DNA of 64,000 nucleotides from JAOADN01 sp049323795 (lineage in GTDB: Bacteria; Pseudomonadota; Alphaproteobacteria; Rhodobacterales; Rhodobacteraceae). Where the stretch lies: assembly GCA_049323795.1 (NCBI GenBank), contig JBMOOH010000048.1, forward strand, positions 1 through 64,000. The letters are read 5' to 3'. Under the pieces are notes generated by a model. That model had not been told where the DNA came from. It saw nothing but the letters and a program-made list of their open reading frames with translations, and ran no database searches. This document shows positions 1 to 8,200 of the stretch, piece by piece (positions within the stretch are counted from its first letter, which is position 1; each line of letters opens with the position of its first letter). The translations under genes and the position numbers were made by a program.

Positions 1-555
1 GTTGACGCCGATGGCGATGATGACGGCGACCGAGACGATCCGCCCGCCGCGCCGGACCTTGAGGTCGGTGGCGTCGATCCAGAGATAGGGCCAGTCCCCC
101 TCGAGCGGTCGGTTCAGGAACGCCTTCACCTTGCCGTCGATCTCTTCGCAGAGGCGGCTGACCTGGCTCTTGCTGATCCCCGACATGCCCATGGCCTTGA
201 CCAGGTCATCGACCGATCGCGTCGAGATGCCCTGAACGCAGGCCTCCCGGATGACCGCCGTCAGCGCCTTCTCGGCCATCCGCCGGGGCTCGGGGAAGCC
301 CGGAAAGTAGCTGCCCTTTCTGAGCTTCGGGATGCGCAGCTCGACCGTCCCGGCGCGCGTCTCCCAGTCCCTGTCGCGGTAGCCGTTCCTCTGCGCCCGC
401 CGTGCCGGGTCCTTCTCGCCATAGGCCGCGCCCGTCACGGCGCCGACCCCCAGCTCCATCAGGCGCTCAGCTGCGAAGCCAATCATCTCGCGCAGCAGGT
501 CCGCATCAGGGGTCTTCTCCACGAAGTCGCGCAGGTTCATCATGTCGGTGGTCAT
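1..555 (-). CDS. IS256-family transposase, N-terminal part (cut by window edge)
   Basis: The 185 codons visible begin at the ATG at 555 and run off the left edge without a stop. The product would catalyse cut-and-paste or circle-forming transposition by a DDE mechanism. Visible family hallmarks are the zinc-finger-like stretch with RNGYRDRDWETRAGTVELRIPKLR, cut here as RNGYRDRDWETR then GTVELRIPKLR, the motif SKSQVSRLCEEID, and PYLWIDATDLKVR, which carries the first catalytic Asp. Roughly half of a normal transposase of about 400 residues is present. No frameshift or stop is seen in this part, so it may be intact. It is the agent that interrupted the neighbouring relaxase gene. Confidence 0.9.
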   Translation of the reverse strand, partial: MTTDMMNLRDFVEKTPDADLLREMIGFAAERLMELGVGAVTGAAYGEKDPARRAQRNGYRDRDWETRAGTVELRIPKLRKGSYFPGFPEPRRMAEKALTAVIREACVQGISTRSVDDLVKAMGMSGISKSQVSRLCEEIDGKVKAFLNRPLEGDWPYLWIDATDLKVRRGGRIVSVAVIIAIGVN

Positions 556-660
556 CGGTGGAATCTCCGGTCCAGGTCGGTGTCAGCAACCAGACCCTGC
601 CGGAACATCGCCGGTGACCGCCTCACCCAGAACCTACACCACGCTCAGGGACAGCATCAC
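1..660 (-). mobile_element. IS256-family insertion sequence, right-hand part
   Basis: The window opens inside an IS256/Mutator-type element whose transposase gene reads leftward off the edge. The right end is placed near 660: the relaxase frame to the right reads normally down to about 662 and then passes into sequence typical of such ends (ctgtccctgag followed by ggtgtagg on the minus strand). About 100 bp separate this end from the transposase start. The left end and any target duplication lie outside the window, so the exact boundary is an estimate. Confidence 0.75.
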
Positions 661-1858
661 TGATCCACGCCACATCTTCCCGAAGCCGCAGCAGCTCGTC
701 CTGCGAGGCGGCGCGCTGCAGCCGTATGTCCCGCTGCAGGGTCTGCCGCTCTTCGATCTGGCGGACGACCAGCGTGTCTTTCTCCGCGCGGTCGCGCCGC
801 CAGGCTTCCAGCGCCTCGCGTTCGTTCTGCGCTTTGATCTGGCTGTAGCGCCCGGTCATGCGATGCCAGATGCCGGAGAAGCCCTTGGGAAGCCGCGCTG
901 CCCGTGCCTTCGTCTCGGCCAGCCAACGCTGTTCCTGCGCCTCGGAAAGGCGTTTCCGTTCGTCGCGGTGGCGGCCGACCATCTCGCCCTTGCGGAAGTC
1001 GATATGCGCCGAACGGCGCGCCGCATCCCGTTCCACATCGGCGATGAGGGACTGGAGCTTGGCGGTCATCCCGCCCGCGATCTCGGCTTTCACTTCCTCA
1101 ACTGAGCGGAGCCTGGCCGGGTCGCCGAGCCGGGCTTCGACCTCTGCCGTCTTCACCCCGGCCTGCCGGGCAACGGCATAGACCTCGCCCCGGTAGTCGA
1201 CGGCGACGACCCCGCGCCGGTCGCCGCGTGCCAGCCGGAAGCCACGCTCGGCAAGCGCCTGTTCGAAGGCCGCGCCGTTGTCAGAGGCCTGCCAGGCCTG
1301 CCGGAACACGGCCTTGATCTCGCGCGGGTCGAGACCCACCCGTCGCGCCTGTTGCCATTCCTCCTGTGTGAAGGAGAGCGGATCGCGCAGGAGCGGGTTC
1401 TGGAGCCCCTTTGGCATGTCCCAGCCATGCTCAAGGAAGAGCTGGCGGGAGACATCCCGCAGCTTGACCTTGTAGTGCGGCAAGTTGATCGCCCGCATCT
1501 GCTCCGCATTGATGCGGGACCAGACGACATGGGCATGCCGCCGTCCGTCCTTCTCATGGAAGATCACGGCGCGCGGCTGATCCGTCAGGCCGAGCTTTTC
1601 CTCGATTCTCGCAATCGCCTGTTCGAAAGCCTCGACCGGCACATTGGCTTTCTGGGGCGGGTTGAGGCTGATCGAGAAAAGATGGTTGCGGCAGCGCGTC
1701 CCTCTGGCGATGGCATCCGCCTCGCCAAAGGCTTCGAGCAGGTTCTCGCTGATAAACCCCCGCACCTCGTGAAGCTCGACATGATCGTTCTCGCGCATAG
1801 CGAGAAGGTATCGCCCGAGCTGCATGGCATCGCCGCGTTCCTTGCCTTTCAGGATCAT
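623..1858 (-). CDS. Relaxase (mobilisation nuclease), 3' end replaced by IS sequence
   Basis: The product is a relaxase that would nick oriT and pilot plasmid or element DNA during conjugative mobilisation. The N-terminal 200 residues carry the family pattern: a start of the type MILKGKERGDA, then HVELHEVRGF, and the metal-binding histidine motif HEKDGRRHAHVVWSRIN at residues 101-117 (H101, H108, H110). Residues 250-400 are charged and likely helical. The last ten or so residues (after VAWIS) and the stop codon come from the end of the IS element, so the native C-terminus is lost. Its ATG overlaps the mobC stop by 4 bp (ATGA). The nuclease domain looks complete, so residual activity is possible, but I regard the gene as disrupted. 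Confidence 0.85.
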   Translation of the reverse strand: MILKGKERGDAMQLGRYLLAMRENDHVELHEVRGFISENLLEAFGEADAIARGTRCRNHLFSISLNPPQKANVPVEAFEQAIARIEEKLGLTDQPRAVIFHEKDGRRHAHVVWSRINAEQMRAINLPHYKVKLRDVSRQLFLEHGWDMPKGLQNPLLRDPLSFTQEEWQQARRVGLDPREIKAVFRQAWQASDNGAAFEQALAERGFRLARGDRRGVVAVDYRGEVYAVARQAGVKTAEVEARLGDPARLRSVEEVKAEIAGGMTAKLQSLIADVERDAARRSAHIDFRKGEMVGRHRDERKRLSEAQEQRWLAETKARAARLPKGFSGIWHRMTGRYSQIKAQNEREALEAWRRDRAEKDTLVVRQIEERQTLQRDIRLQRAASQDELLRLREDVAWISDAVPERGVGSG

Positions 1859-2274
1859 GGCCCGTCCTCCGGCATCTTGCCGAGGGCGCGCAGGAGATCG
1901 GCGCGCAGGGCGGCGATGTCCCGGCAGGCGGCTTTCAGGTCCGCTTCGGTTTCGGGCGTCACCGGCAGGGAGCCGGTGTTCACCGCCTTGGCGAGCTGGT
2001 TAAGGTTCGAGGACAGGCGGGACTGGCCAAGTGCCCCCAGCACCCGCGCCAGGGCAGCCTTGTCCTTGACCGGGCTGTTGCCCTTCCGTTTGCGCGGCGC
2101 TGCACCATCGCCGAGCAGCCGCTGGCGGATGAACGCCCCGAGCGGCATGTCCCCGGCTTCCGCCTCCAGCCGCTGGCGTTCTTCGAAGGTCAGCCGAAGC
2201 GAGAAGGGCGGTGGCGCAACCTTCGCCGCCTTGGGAGCCGCTATGTCGTTGAAATTATGGCGTAGGGCGCTCAT
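1855..2274 (-). CDS. mobC: MobC-like relaxosome accessory protein
   Basis: This 139-residue basic protein resembles the MobC family, which binds near oriT and helps the relaxase open the DNA. The middle part LTFEERQRLEAEAGDMPLG followed by FIRQRLL is typical of ribbon-helix-helix MobC proteins. The conserved segment LSSNLNQLAKAVNTGSLP lies at about residues 85-102. It precedes the relaxase with an ATGA overlap, the usual mobC-relaxase arrangement. The C-terminal 30 residues are helical. No transfer (tra/trb) genes are in view, so the element would have been mobilisable rather than self-transmissible, as far as this window shows. Confidence 0.85.
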   Translation of the reverse strand: MSALRHNFNDIAAPKAAKVAPPPFSLRLTFEERQRLEAEAGDMPLGAFIRQRLLGDGAAPRKRKGNSPVKDKAALARVLGALGQSRLSSNLNQLAKAVNTGSLPVTPETEADLKAACRDIAALRADLLRALGKMPEDGP

Positions 2275-3079
2275 CGTCGCACCTCAGGCGTTCACCGCCT
2301 AGTGGTGCGAGATGGCGCTCCCATTCCTCAAGTGCCTCAAAGAGAGAGTTCCAACTTTCTCTCTCCAGCAGCACCAGCATGCGACCCGGCGTGTCCCTGT
2401 TCCGATTGCGGCTCGCCCCCCCGGATCCCGGATCCCGGACCCGCGTCTCGCGTTAAGGTTTGATTCGAATCCTTGCCACCCGCCCGATGCCGTTGCGCGC
2501 CTGTGCGACAATCGGGCCGGCACAGACGGATTTGACATCCCTCGGCGCACAGAAGGTCGGGCCGCCACAATCCGGCCACATTGCCCTGGCCGTGACGGGT
2601 GGATGATGGCGGGCGTTTCCGGTCGGGAAACACACCCCCTAACCAAAGGATAGCAACCCTCCAGTGGAGCTGTGGCGCGCACCTCCTGGTTGTGCCACGA
2701 AGGCGCTGTTTTCACTCGATTTCCCTCAAATGCGGTGAGTGCGCCTGACGAAACAATGATCGGGCAGGACGAGCCGTCGAGGCAGGCCGGCGGAGCATTT
2801 ATCAACAGTCTTTTAGGATTGTTTGCCACCAAATGGCCGTTTTTCCCTTTGTGGACACTGCCGGTCGGGGTATCCAAGGAATGCCCGCTTGGGGGGTGAA
2901 GTGAGACGGCTGGGGGTGCGTCCCGGGCTGCTGCGGCCTTCGAAAGCTGCGGAAGGTCCGGGACGCACTGCAACCTTGGCGAGAGCGCTCGGTCGCGATC
3001 TGTGGCCCGTGCCCGCGCCTTGGCCGTGCCTCGTCGGCTGGTCGGTGGTTTGCCGCGGCGTGTGCGGCTGGAATGGTGA
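2275..3079. other. Gene-free stretch upstream of mobC; possible oriT region
   Basis: About 800 bp without a convincing gene: open frames here have no family resemblance and poor codon patterns. It holds a near-perfect inverted repeat (2339-2364), a short direct repeat around 2420-2445 (cccggat units), and GTGAGTGCGCCTGACG at about 2734-2749, which loosely resembles nic regions of RSF1010-like oriTs. Its position just upstream of mobC-relaxase is where an oriT is usually found. This is inference only. Confidence 0.35.
2339..2364. repeat. Inverted repeat 65 bp upstream of mobC
   Basis: Two 12-bp arms (AAAGAGAGAGTT and AACTTTCTCTCT) around a CC centre match at 10 of 12 positions; alternatively AGAGAGA pairs exactly with TCTCTCT across a 10-base loop. 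It could be an oriT arm recognised by the relaxase, or an operator for autoregulation by MobC. Confidence 0.4.
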
Positions 3080-3979
3080 ATGTCGGTGTCGGACGGAGTC
3101 GGAAGCACGCGGAACGGGTACGGTTGCAGCCAATCGCTGCACGACGTGGCGCCTGTCGGAACGGCAGGCCGTGACCCGATTGATGCCTTCCACGGCGACC
3201 ATGGCGGAGGAGTGGGCAGCGACAACGGGGACAGCGCCCATGGTCCGCGCCCTGTCGCCGAGCGGGCCCCGGACCGGGGACGTTCCGGCGCGTACGGCCC
3301 CCGCGCTCTTACGGAGACGTCCACGAACACCCCTCACGACCCGGTCAAACCGGAAAGCAAGGCGGTGCGGTGGCCGGGCGATCCGGGCACTGTCACCGGG
3401 TCCCTCACCTCAAAGCACATCGAGACAATCGTGCCCTGTTTCACGCCTGGAACGACAATCGCCACTCCACGGGGCGAGTGCCCCGTCGAGGAACTTCGGG
3501 TCGGGGACCGTGTTGTCACCCGCGATAACGGAATCCGGGAGATCCGATGGATAGGCCGGCGCTCGCTGAGCTACGCGGAACTTCAGGCGCGTCCGCATCT
3601 GCGGCCGGTCCTGATCGAGAAAGGCGCGCTCGGGAATGGTCTGCCCGAGCGCGACATGCTGGTCAGCCCGAACCACCGGATGCTCGTGGCCAGCGACCAC
3701 ACGGCCCTGTTCTTCGAGGAGCGCGAAATCCTGGTCGCGGCGAAGCATATCGCCAGCGCGCGCGGCGTCAGGAGCGTGGACGTGCTCGGGGTGACCTACA
3801 TCCACTTCATGTGCGACCGGCACGAGGTGGTGCTGGCGAACGGGGTCTGGGCCGAGGCGTTCCAGCCGCGCGACCTGTCGCTCGGCGCGCTCGGCAACGC
3901 CCAACGCACTGAATTCTTCGAGCTGTCGATCACGCAGCCGCGGAGGGTGGAAACGACCACGCTGGGGGGGAGTGGATGA
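3080..3979 (+). CDS. Hint-domain protein without RTX repeats (Hint 1 of 3)
   Basis: This 299-residue protein has a Hint (hedgehog/intein-like, Hint_2 type) domain at residues 119-275. It begins with PCFTPGT (Cys120), continues with VGDRVVTRDNG and SPNHRML, and ends with DRHEVVLANGVWAEAFQP. Such domains usually end RTX-type secreted proteins of Rhodobacterales and are thought to self-process. Here about 115 residues precede it with no recognisable domain, no RTX repeats and no signal peptide. No good ribosome binding site precedes the ATG at 3080, so the start is uncertain and the gene could be the remnant of a larger one. It lies in the same direction as two further Hint genes. Confidence 0.75.
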   Translation: MSVSDGVGSTRNGYGCSQSLHDVAPVGTAGRDPIDAFHGDHGGGVGSDNGDSAHGPRPVAERAPDRGRSGAYGPRALTETSTNTPHDPVKPESKAVRWPGDPGTVTGSLTSKHIETIVPCFTPGTTIATPRGECPVEELRVGDRVVTRDNGIREIRWIGRRSLSYAELQARPHLRPVLIEKGALGNGLPERDMLVSPNHRMLVASDHTALFFEEREILVAAKHIASARGVRSVDVLGVTYIHFMCDRHEVVLANGVWAEAFQPRDLSLGALGNAQRTEFFELSITQPRRVETTTLGGSG

Positions 3980-4256
3980 TGAAACGGCGCTTCTCGATGC
4001 TTCTCGGGGTCGGGCGCTAGGAGGGCAAGGCATTCGCCGCTTCGCCGGGCGAGGCGGCGGAACCGGCGGAAACGCCGGACGGGTGGGGGAAGGCACCGGC
4101 TGCGGGTGCCAGGGGGTCCGCAGCGACGTGTAACGAGTACGCCCCTGATTTCGGGGGTGGGCGTAACCGGATGGTAAGGGTGTGCTTGTGTGATGGTGAG
4201 GTCCCGGCGGGAATTTTCCCCGCCGGGACCGGCCGGCACAGGCGCAGGTGACCCCT
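3980..4256. other. Spacer between Hint genes; possible broken small ORF
   Basis: Starting with an ATG at 3976 that overlaps the previous stop, a frame encodes MMKRRFSMLLGVGR, then an amber codon (4018-4020), then stays open to about 4250 with fairly normal codon use at first. This may be a small gene broken by one stop, or chance. The strong hairpin at 4200-4230 also lies here. Confidence 0.3.
4200..4230 (+). terminator. Strong GC hairpin before second Hint gene
   Basis: GGTCCCGGCGGG pairs perfectly with CCCGCCGGGACC (12 bp) around a 7-base loop AATTTTC. No T-run follows on either strand, so it is not a classical intrinsic terminator. It sits 26 bp before the second Hint start and could act as a transcript boundary or an attenuator. 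Confidence 0.45.
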
Positions 4257-5024
4257 ATGAACGCTGCCTCATTCGCAGGTCGGCTGCGATCGGCTCCCGG
4301 AAGCGACCGGCCCGTTGGGTCGAGGCTCGTGTATTCCGACGAGCGGCGCGGGCGGGGGCGGATCGACCTCAGCGCGCCGGACGGGTCGCGCAGTTGCCGC
4401 GACATGGATGATGTCCTGGCCGAGATTCCCTGTTTCACGCCAGGCACGAGGCTTCTGACGGACCGCGGAATGCGGCCGGCGGGCGATCTTGCGCCCGGCG
4501 ACCTGGTCGTGACCCGCGACAACGGCCCGGGGCCGGTGCTCTGGGTCGGGCGTCAGCGGTTCGACTGGCGCGATCTGGGCCTCAATCCGCTGCTGCGCCC
4601 GGTTTCGATCGCGGCCGGCGCGCTGGCAGAGGGTGTGCCGGAACGCGATCTGCTCGTCTCGCCCAACCATCGCATCCTCGTCCGCAGCGCAGAGGCCCGC
4701 GGCGCGCCGGACGAGGTCTTCGTCCTGGCGCGCGACCTTCTCGGCCGGCCGGGGGTGAGACTGCTGGCGGTGCATGGAGTTGCTTACGTCCAGGTTCTCC
4801 TGGAACGCCACGAGGCGCTCCGGTCCGAGGGCCTCTGGAGCGAAAGCTTTCAGCCCGATCGCCGGCGGCTTGCCGTACTCGACGCCGCCGCCCGGTCCGA
4901 GGTGGAGAGGCTGATCGGACCCAACCCGCCGGGAAGCGCCCCGTACGCACCGGCCCGCCCGACCGCCGGGGACGGAGGCTTCGTGTCCGTGCGGTCTGAA
5001 GGGCACGTCTTCAGAATTCGTTAA
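4257..5024 (+). CDS. Hint-domain protein without RTX repeats (Hint 2 of 3)
   Basis: From the ATG at 4257 this gives a 255-residue protein. I chose that ATG because GCAGG at 4244-4248 is well spaced as a ribosome binding site; a GTG at 4248 in the same frame is the alternative. The Hint domain starts at residue 58 with PCFTPGT (Cys59), followed by PGDLVVTRDNG, VPERDLLVSPNHRILV and RHEALRSEGLWSESFQP. It is 50-60 residues away from the N-terminus with no RTX repeats or signal peptide between. The C-terminal 40 residues are Pro/Ala-rich. Like the neighbour at 3080-3979 it looks like a free-standing Hint protein; whether it processes itself or another protein is unknown. Confidence 0.8.
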   Translation: MNAASFAGRLRSAPGSDRPVGSRLVYSDERRGRGRIDLSAPDGSRSCRDMDDVLAEIPCFTPGTRLLTDRGMRPAGDLAPGDLVVTRDNGPGPVLWVGRQRFDWRDLGLNPLLRPVSIAAGALAEGVPERDLLVSPNHRILVRSAEARGAPDEVFVLARDLLGRPGVRLLAVHGVAYVQVLLERHEALRSEGLWSESFQPDRRRLAVLDAAARSEVERLIGPNPPGSAPYAPARPTAGDGGFVSVRSEGHVFRIR

Positions 5025-5229
5025 CGCGATCCTGCGGCGGCCAGATTGTTGCCTCATTGCCGTGTAATCAGGCGACAGGCCCATCCCTGCCGGTGGGCAT
5101 CGCTACAGAGGTCCGAGAACACCCATCCGGTACGCACCCCCCAACCTCGCCGCTTAATCGCGGCGAAGTCCTTTTCCGGTATCCGGGACAGCAGGGCAGG
5201 ATCGGTCCGGTCATTCCGAGCTACGCGCC
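5025..5229. other. Spacer before the large RTX-Hint gene
   Basis: About 200 bp with no gene. I see no clear -35/-10 pair and only a weak purine stretch before the start codon at 5230. A promoter for the RTX gene is expected here but cannot be pointed to. Confidence 0.3.
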
Positions 5230-8200
5230 ATGGCAGTCATCAACGGCACCAATTCCAGCGAGACCCTGAACGGCACGTCCGTGGCCGACACCATCAACGG
5301 GAACGGCGGCGCCGACACGATCAATGCCGGCGATGGCAACGACACGATTGACGGGGGGACAGGAAACGACTCGATCCTCGGCGGCGCCGGTCAGGATTCG
5401 ATCACCGGCAATTCCGGGAACGACTTCATCGACGGCGGCGCGGACCAGGACACGATCACCGTCACGGCCAACCAGGGCACCGACACCATTGCGGGAGGCG
5501 AGACCGGAGCGGACGCCGACACGCTTGTGTTCAGCGGTGTCACGAGCGGAACCGGCGTCACCGTCACCTATTCGGCAGGCGAGTCCGGCAGCTACAGCTT
5601 CTCCACCCTCGGGGGCAGCGGAACCTTCTCGCAGATCGAGTCTGCGACCGGCTCGTCCGGGAACGACATCTTCAACGCGGCGGCCTGGTCCGGCGGGGTG
5701 AACGCCTCGGGCGGTGCAGGGCTCGACACGATGACGGGCGGGTCGGGTGCCGACACCTTCGACGGCGGCACCGGAAACGACAGCGTGGTCGGCAACGCGG
5801 GCAACGACGTCCTCACCGGCGGGCTCGGCAACGACACGATTTCGGGAGGCACCGGCAACGATTCCATCGTCGCCGGCCCTGCCGGCCTGCCCGCCTCGGG
5901 CACCGCGCTCGACCTCAACTGGACAGCACAGGGCGCCGCCGGGACAAACCTGGCGGCGGGCTTCACCCAGAACACGGGCGGCATCAACGTCACCGTCGGC
6001 TTCACCAACGACGGCAACAACAACCCGTCGTTCCTCACCGCCAACGATCCGCTCTATGTGGCCTCGGGCGAGACGTTCTCGACATCGTCAAGCCTCTTTC
6101 TGCAGGGCAACGGCGACGCCGACACCTCGACGGCAACACTCGGCTTCTCGGCGGCGGCCGGATCGGGCTTTGCGGGCGAGGTCGTCAACGTCCGGTTCCG
6201 CATCAACGACATCGACGGACAGACCTGGCAGGACCTGATCACGATCACGGCCTTCGACGCCAACAACAACCCCGTCACCGTGACGATCACGCCATCGGCG
6301 AACGACACGGTGTCGGGGGGGACCATCACCGGGAACACCACGGCCAACGAATCCCCGGCCGACGCGAACGGATCGGCCCTGATCTCGATCCCGGGCCCGG
6401 TTTCCCGGATCGTGATCGACTACGGCAACAACCTCGTCGGCAACCAGTTCGTCTACCTGAGCGACGTCCAGTTCGAGGCCGTTTCGTCGGACAATGACTC
6501 GGTCCTCGGCGGAGACAACAACGACACGATCGACGGCGGCTACGGCAACGACACCCTTCGGGGCGAGGCCGGCGCCGACAGCCTCATCGGTGGCAACGGG
6601 GCCGACAGCCTTGACGGCGGCGCCGGGGCGGACGCATTGAACGGCGGGCTCGGCAGCGACACGATCGACGGCGGTGCGGATCAGGACGCGATCACCGTCT
6701 CGGCCAACCAGGGGGTCGACTCGATCCTCGGCGGCGAGACCGGGACCGACGGCGACACGCTGAGCTTCACGGGCGTCGCCTCGGGTGCGGGCGTGACCGC
6801 GACCTGGACGGGGACCGAGGCGGGGACCTATGCCTTCGCCGGCGGCGGGTCGGGAACGTTCGGGCAGATCGAGACGGTCAGCGGCACGGCGGGGAACGAC
6901 GCCTTCAACGCGGCCGCGTCCACGGCCGGGGTGACGGTCGACGCGGGCGACGGCAACGATACGGTGACCGGCGGGTCGGGCGCGGACTCGCTCCAGGGCG
7001 GCGCCGGGGCGGACGCATTGAACGGCGGGCTCGGCAGCGACACGATCGACGGCGGTGCGGATCAGGACGCGATCACCGTCTCGGCCAACCAGGGGGTCGA
7101 CTCGATCCTCGGCGGCGAGACCGGGACCGACGGCGACACGCTGAGCTTCACGGGCGTCGCCTCGGGTGCGGGCGTGACCGCGACCTGGACGGGGACCGAG
7201 GCGGGGACCTATGCCTTCGCCGGCGGCGGGTCGGGAACGTTCGGGCAGATCGAGACGGTCAGCGGCACGGCGGGGAACGACGCCTTCAACGCGGCCGCGT
7301 CCACGGCCGGGGTGACGGTCGACGCGGGCGACGGCAACGATACGGTGACCGGCGGGTCGGGCGCGGACTCGCTCCAGGGCGGGGCGGGCAACGACCTTCT
7401 TTCGGGCGGGCAGGGGGCCGATGTCCTGAACGGCGGGTCGGGCAGCGACACGCTGGCCGGCGGCGCCGGCGGGGACGCGGTGTCGGGCGGCGCCGGCATG
7501 GACTATGCCGACTATTCCGCATCGGGCGGCCCGGTGAACGTCAACCTCGCCAACGGTGCCGCCTCGGGCGGCGACGCCGCCGGCGACACGCTGTCCGGCG
7601 TGGACGGGATTTTCGGATCGGCCTTCGACGACACGCTGACCGGGTTCGACGGCCAGCTCGTCGGCGGACCGGACGCCTATACCAACCTGTTCTACGGCAA
7701 TGCCGGCGATGACCTGATGGACGGCGCCGGGGGCGACGACCAGCTCTTCGGCGGAAACGACAACGACACGATCCTCGGCGGCGACGGCAACGACCTTGTG
7801 TCCGGCGATGCCGGGAACGACAGCCTGGCGGGCGGGGCCGGGAACGACACACTGCTTGGCGGCACCGGGCAGGACGCGCTCTTTTCGGGGGCCGGGGCGG
7901 ACTCGCTCGACGGCGGCGACGACCGCGACACGCTCACGCTCACCATGGGCGAGTCGAACGGCGATGCCGTCGCCGGCGGTGAGGGCGGCGACGACTTCGA
8001 CGTCCTGAACCTCGTCGGCAAGTACACGATCGCCTACGAGCCCGGCAACGGCGAGAACGGCACGATCACCTGGCGGAACGGCGATGTCACGGCCTTCACC
8101 GGAATCGAGCAGATCAACTTCGTTCCCTGCTTCACGCCCGGAACCGAGATCGACACGATGCGCGGGCCGGTGCGGGTCGAGGATGTGCGGCCGGGCGACA

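Noticed and set aside
2299..3330. A 343-codon open frame on the minus strand
   Set aside because: The translation is Pro/Arg/Ser-rich with no family resemblance and overlaps a plausible Hint gene; typical of a chance frame in GC-rich DNA.
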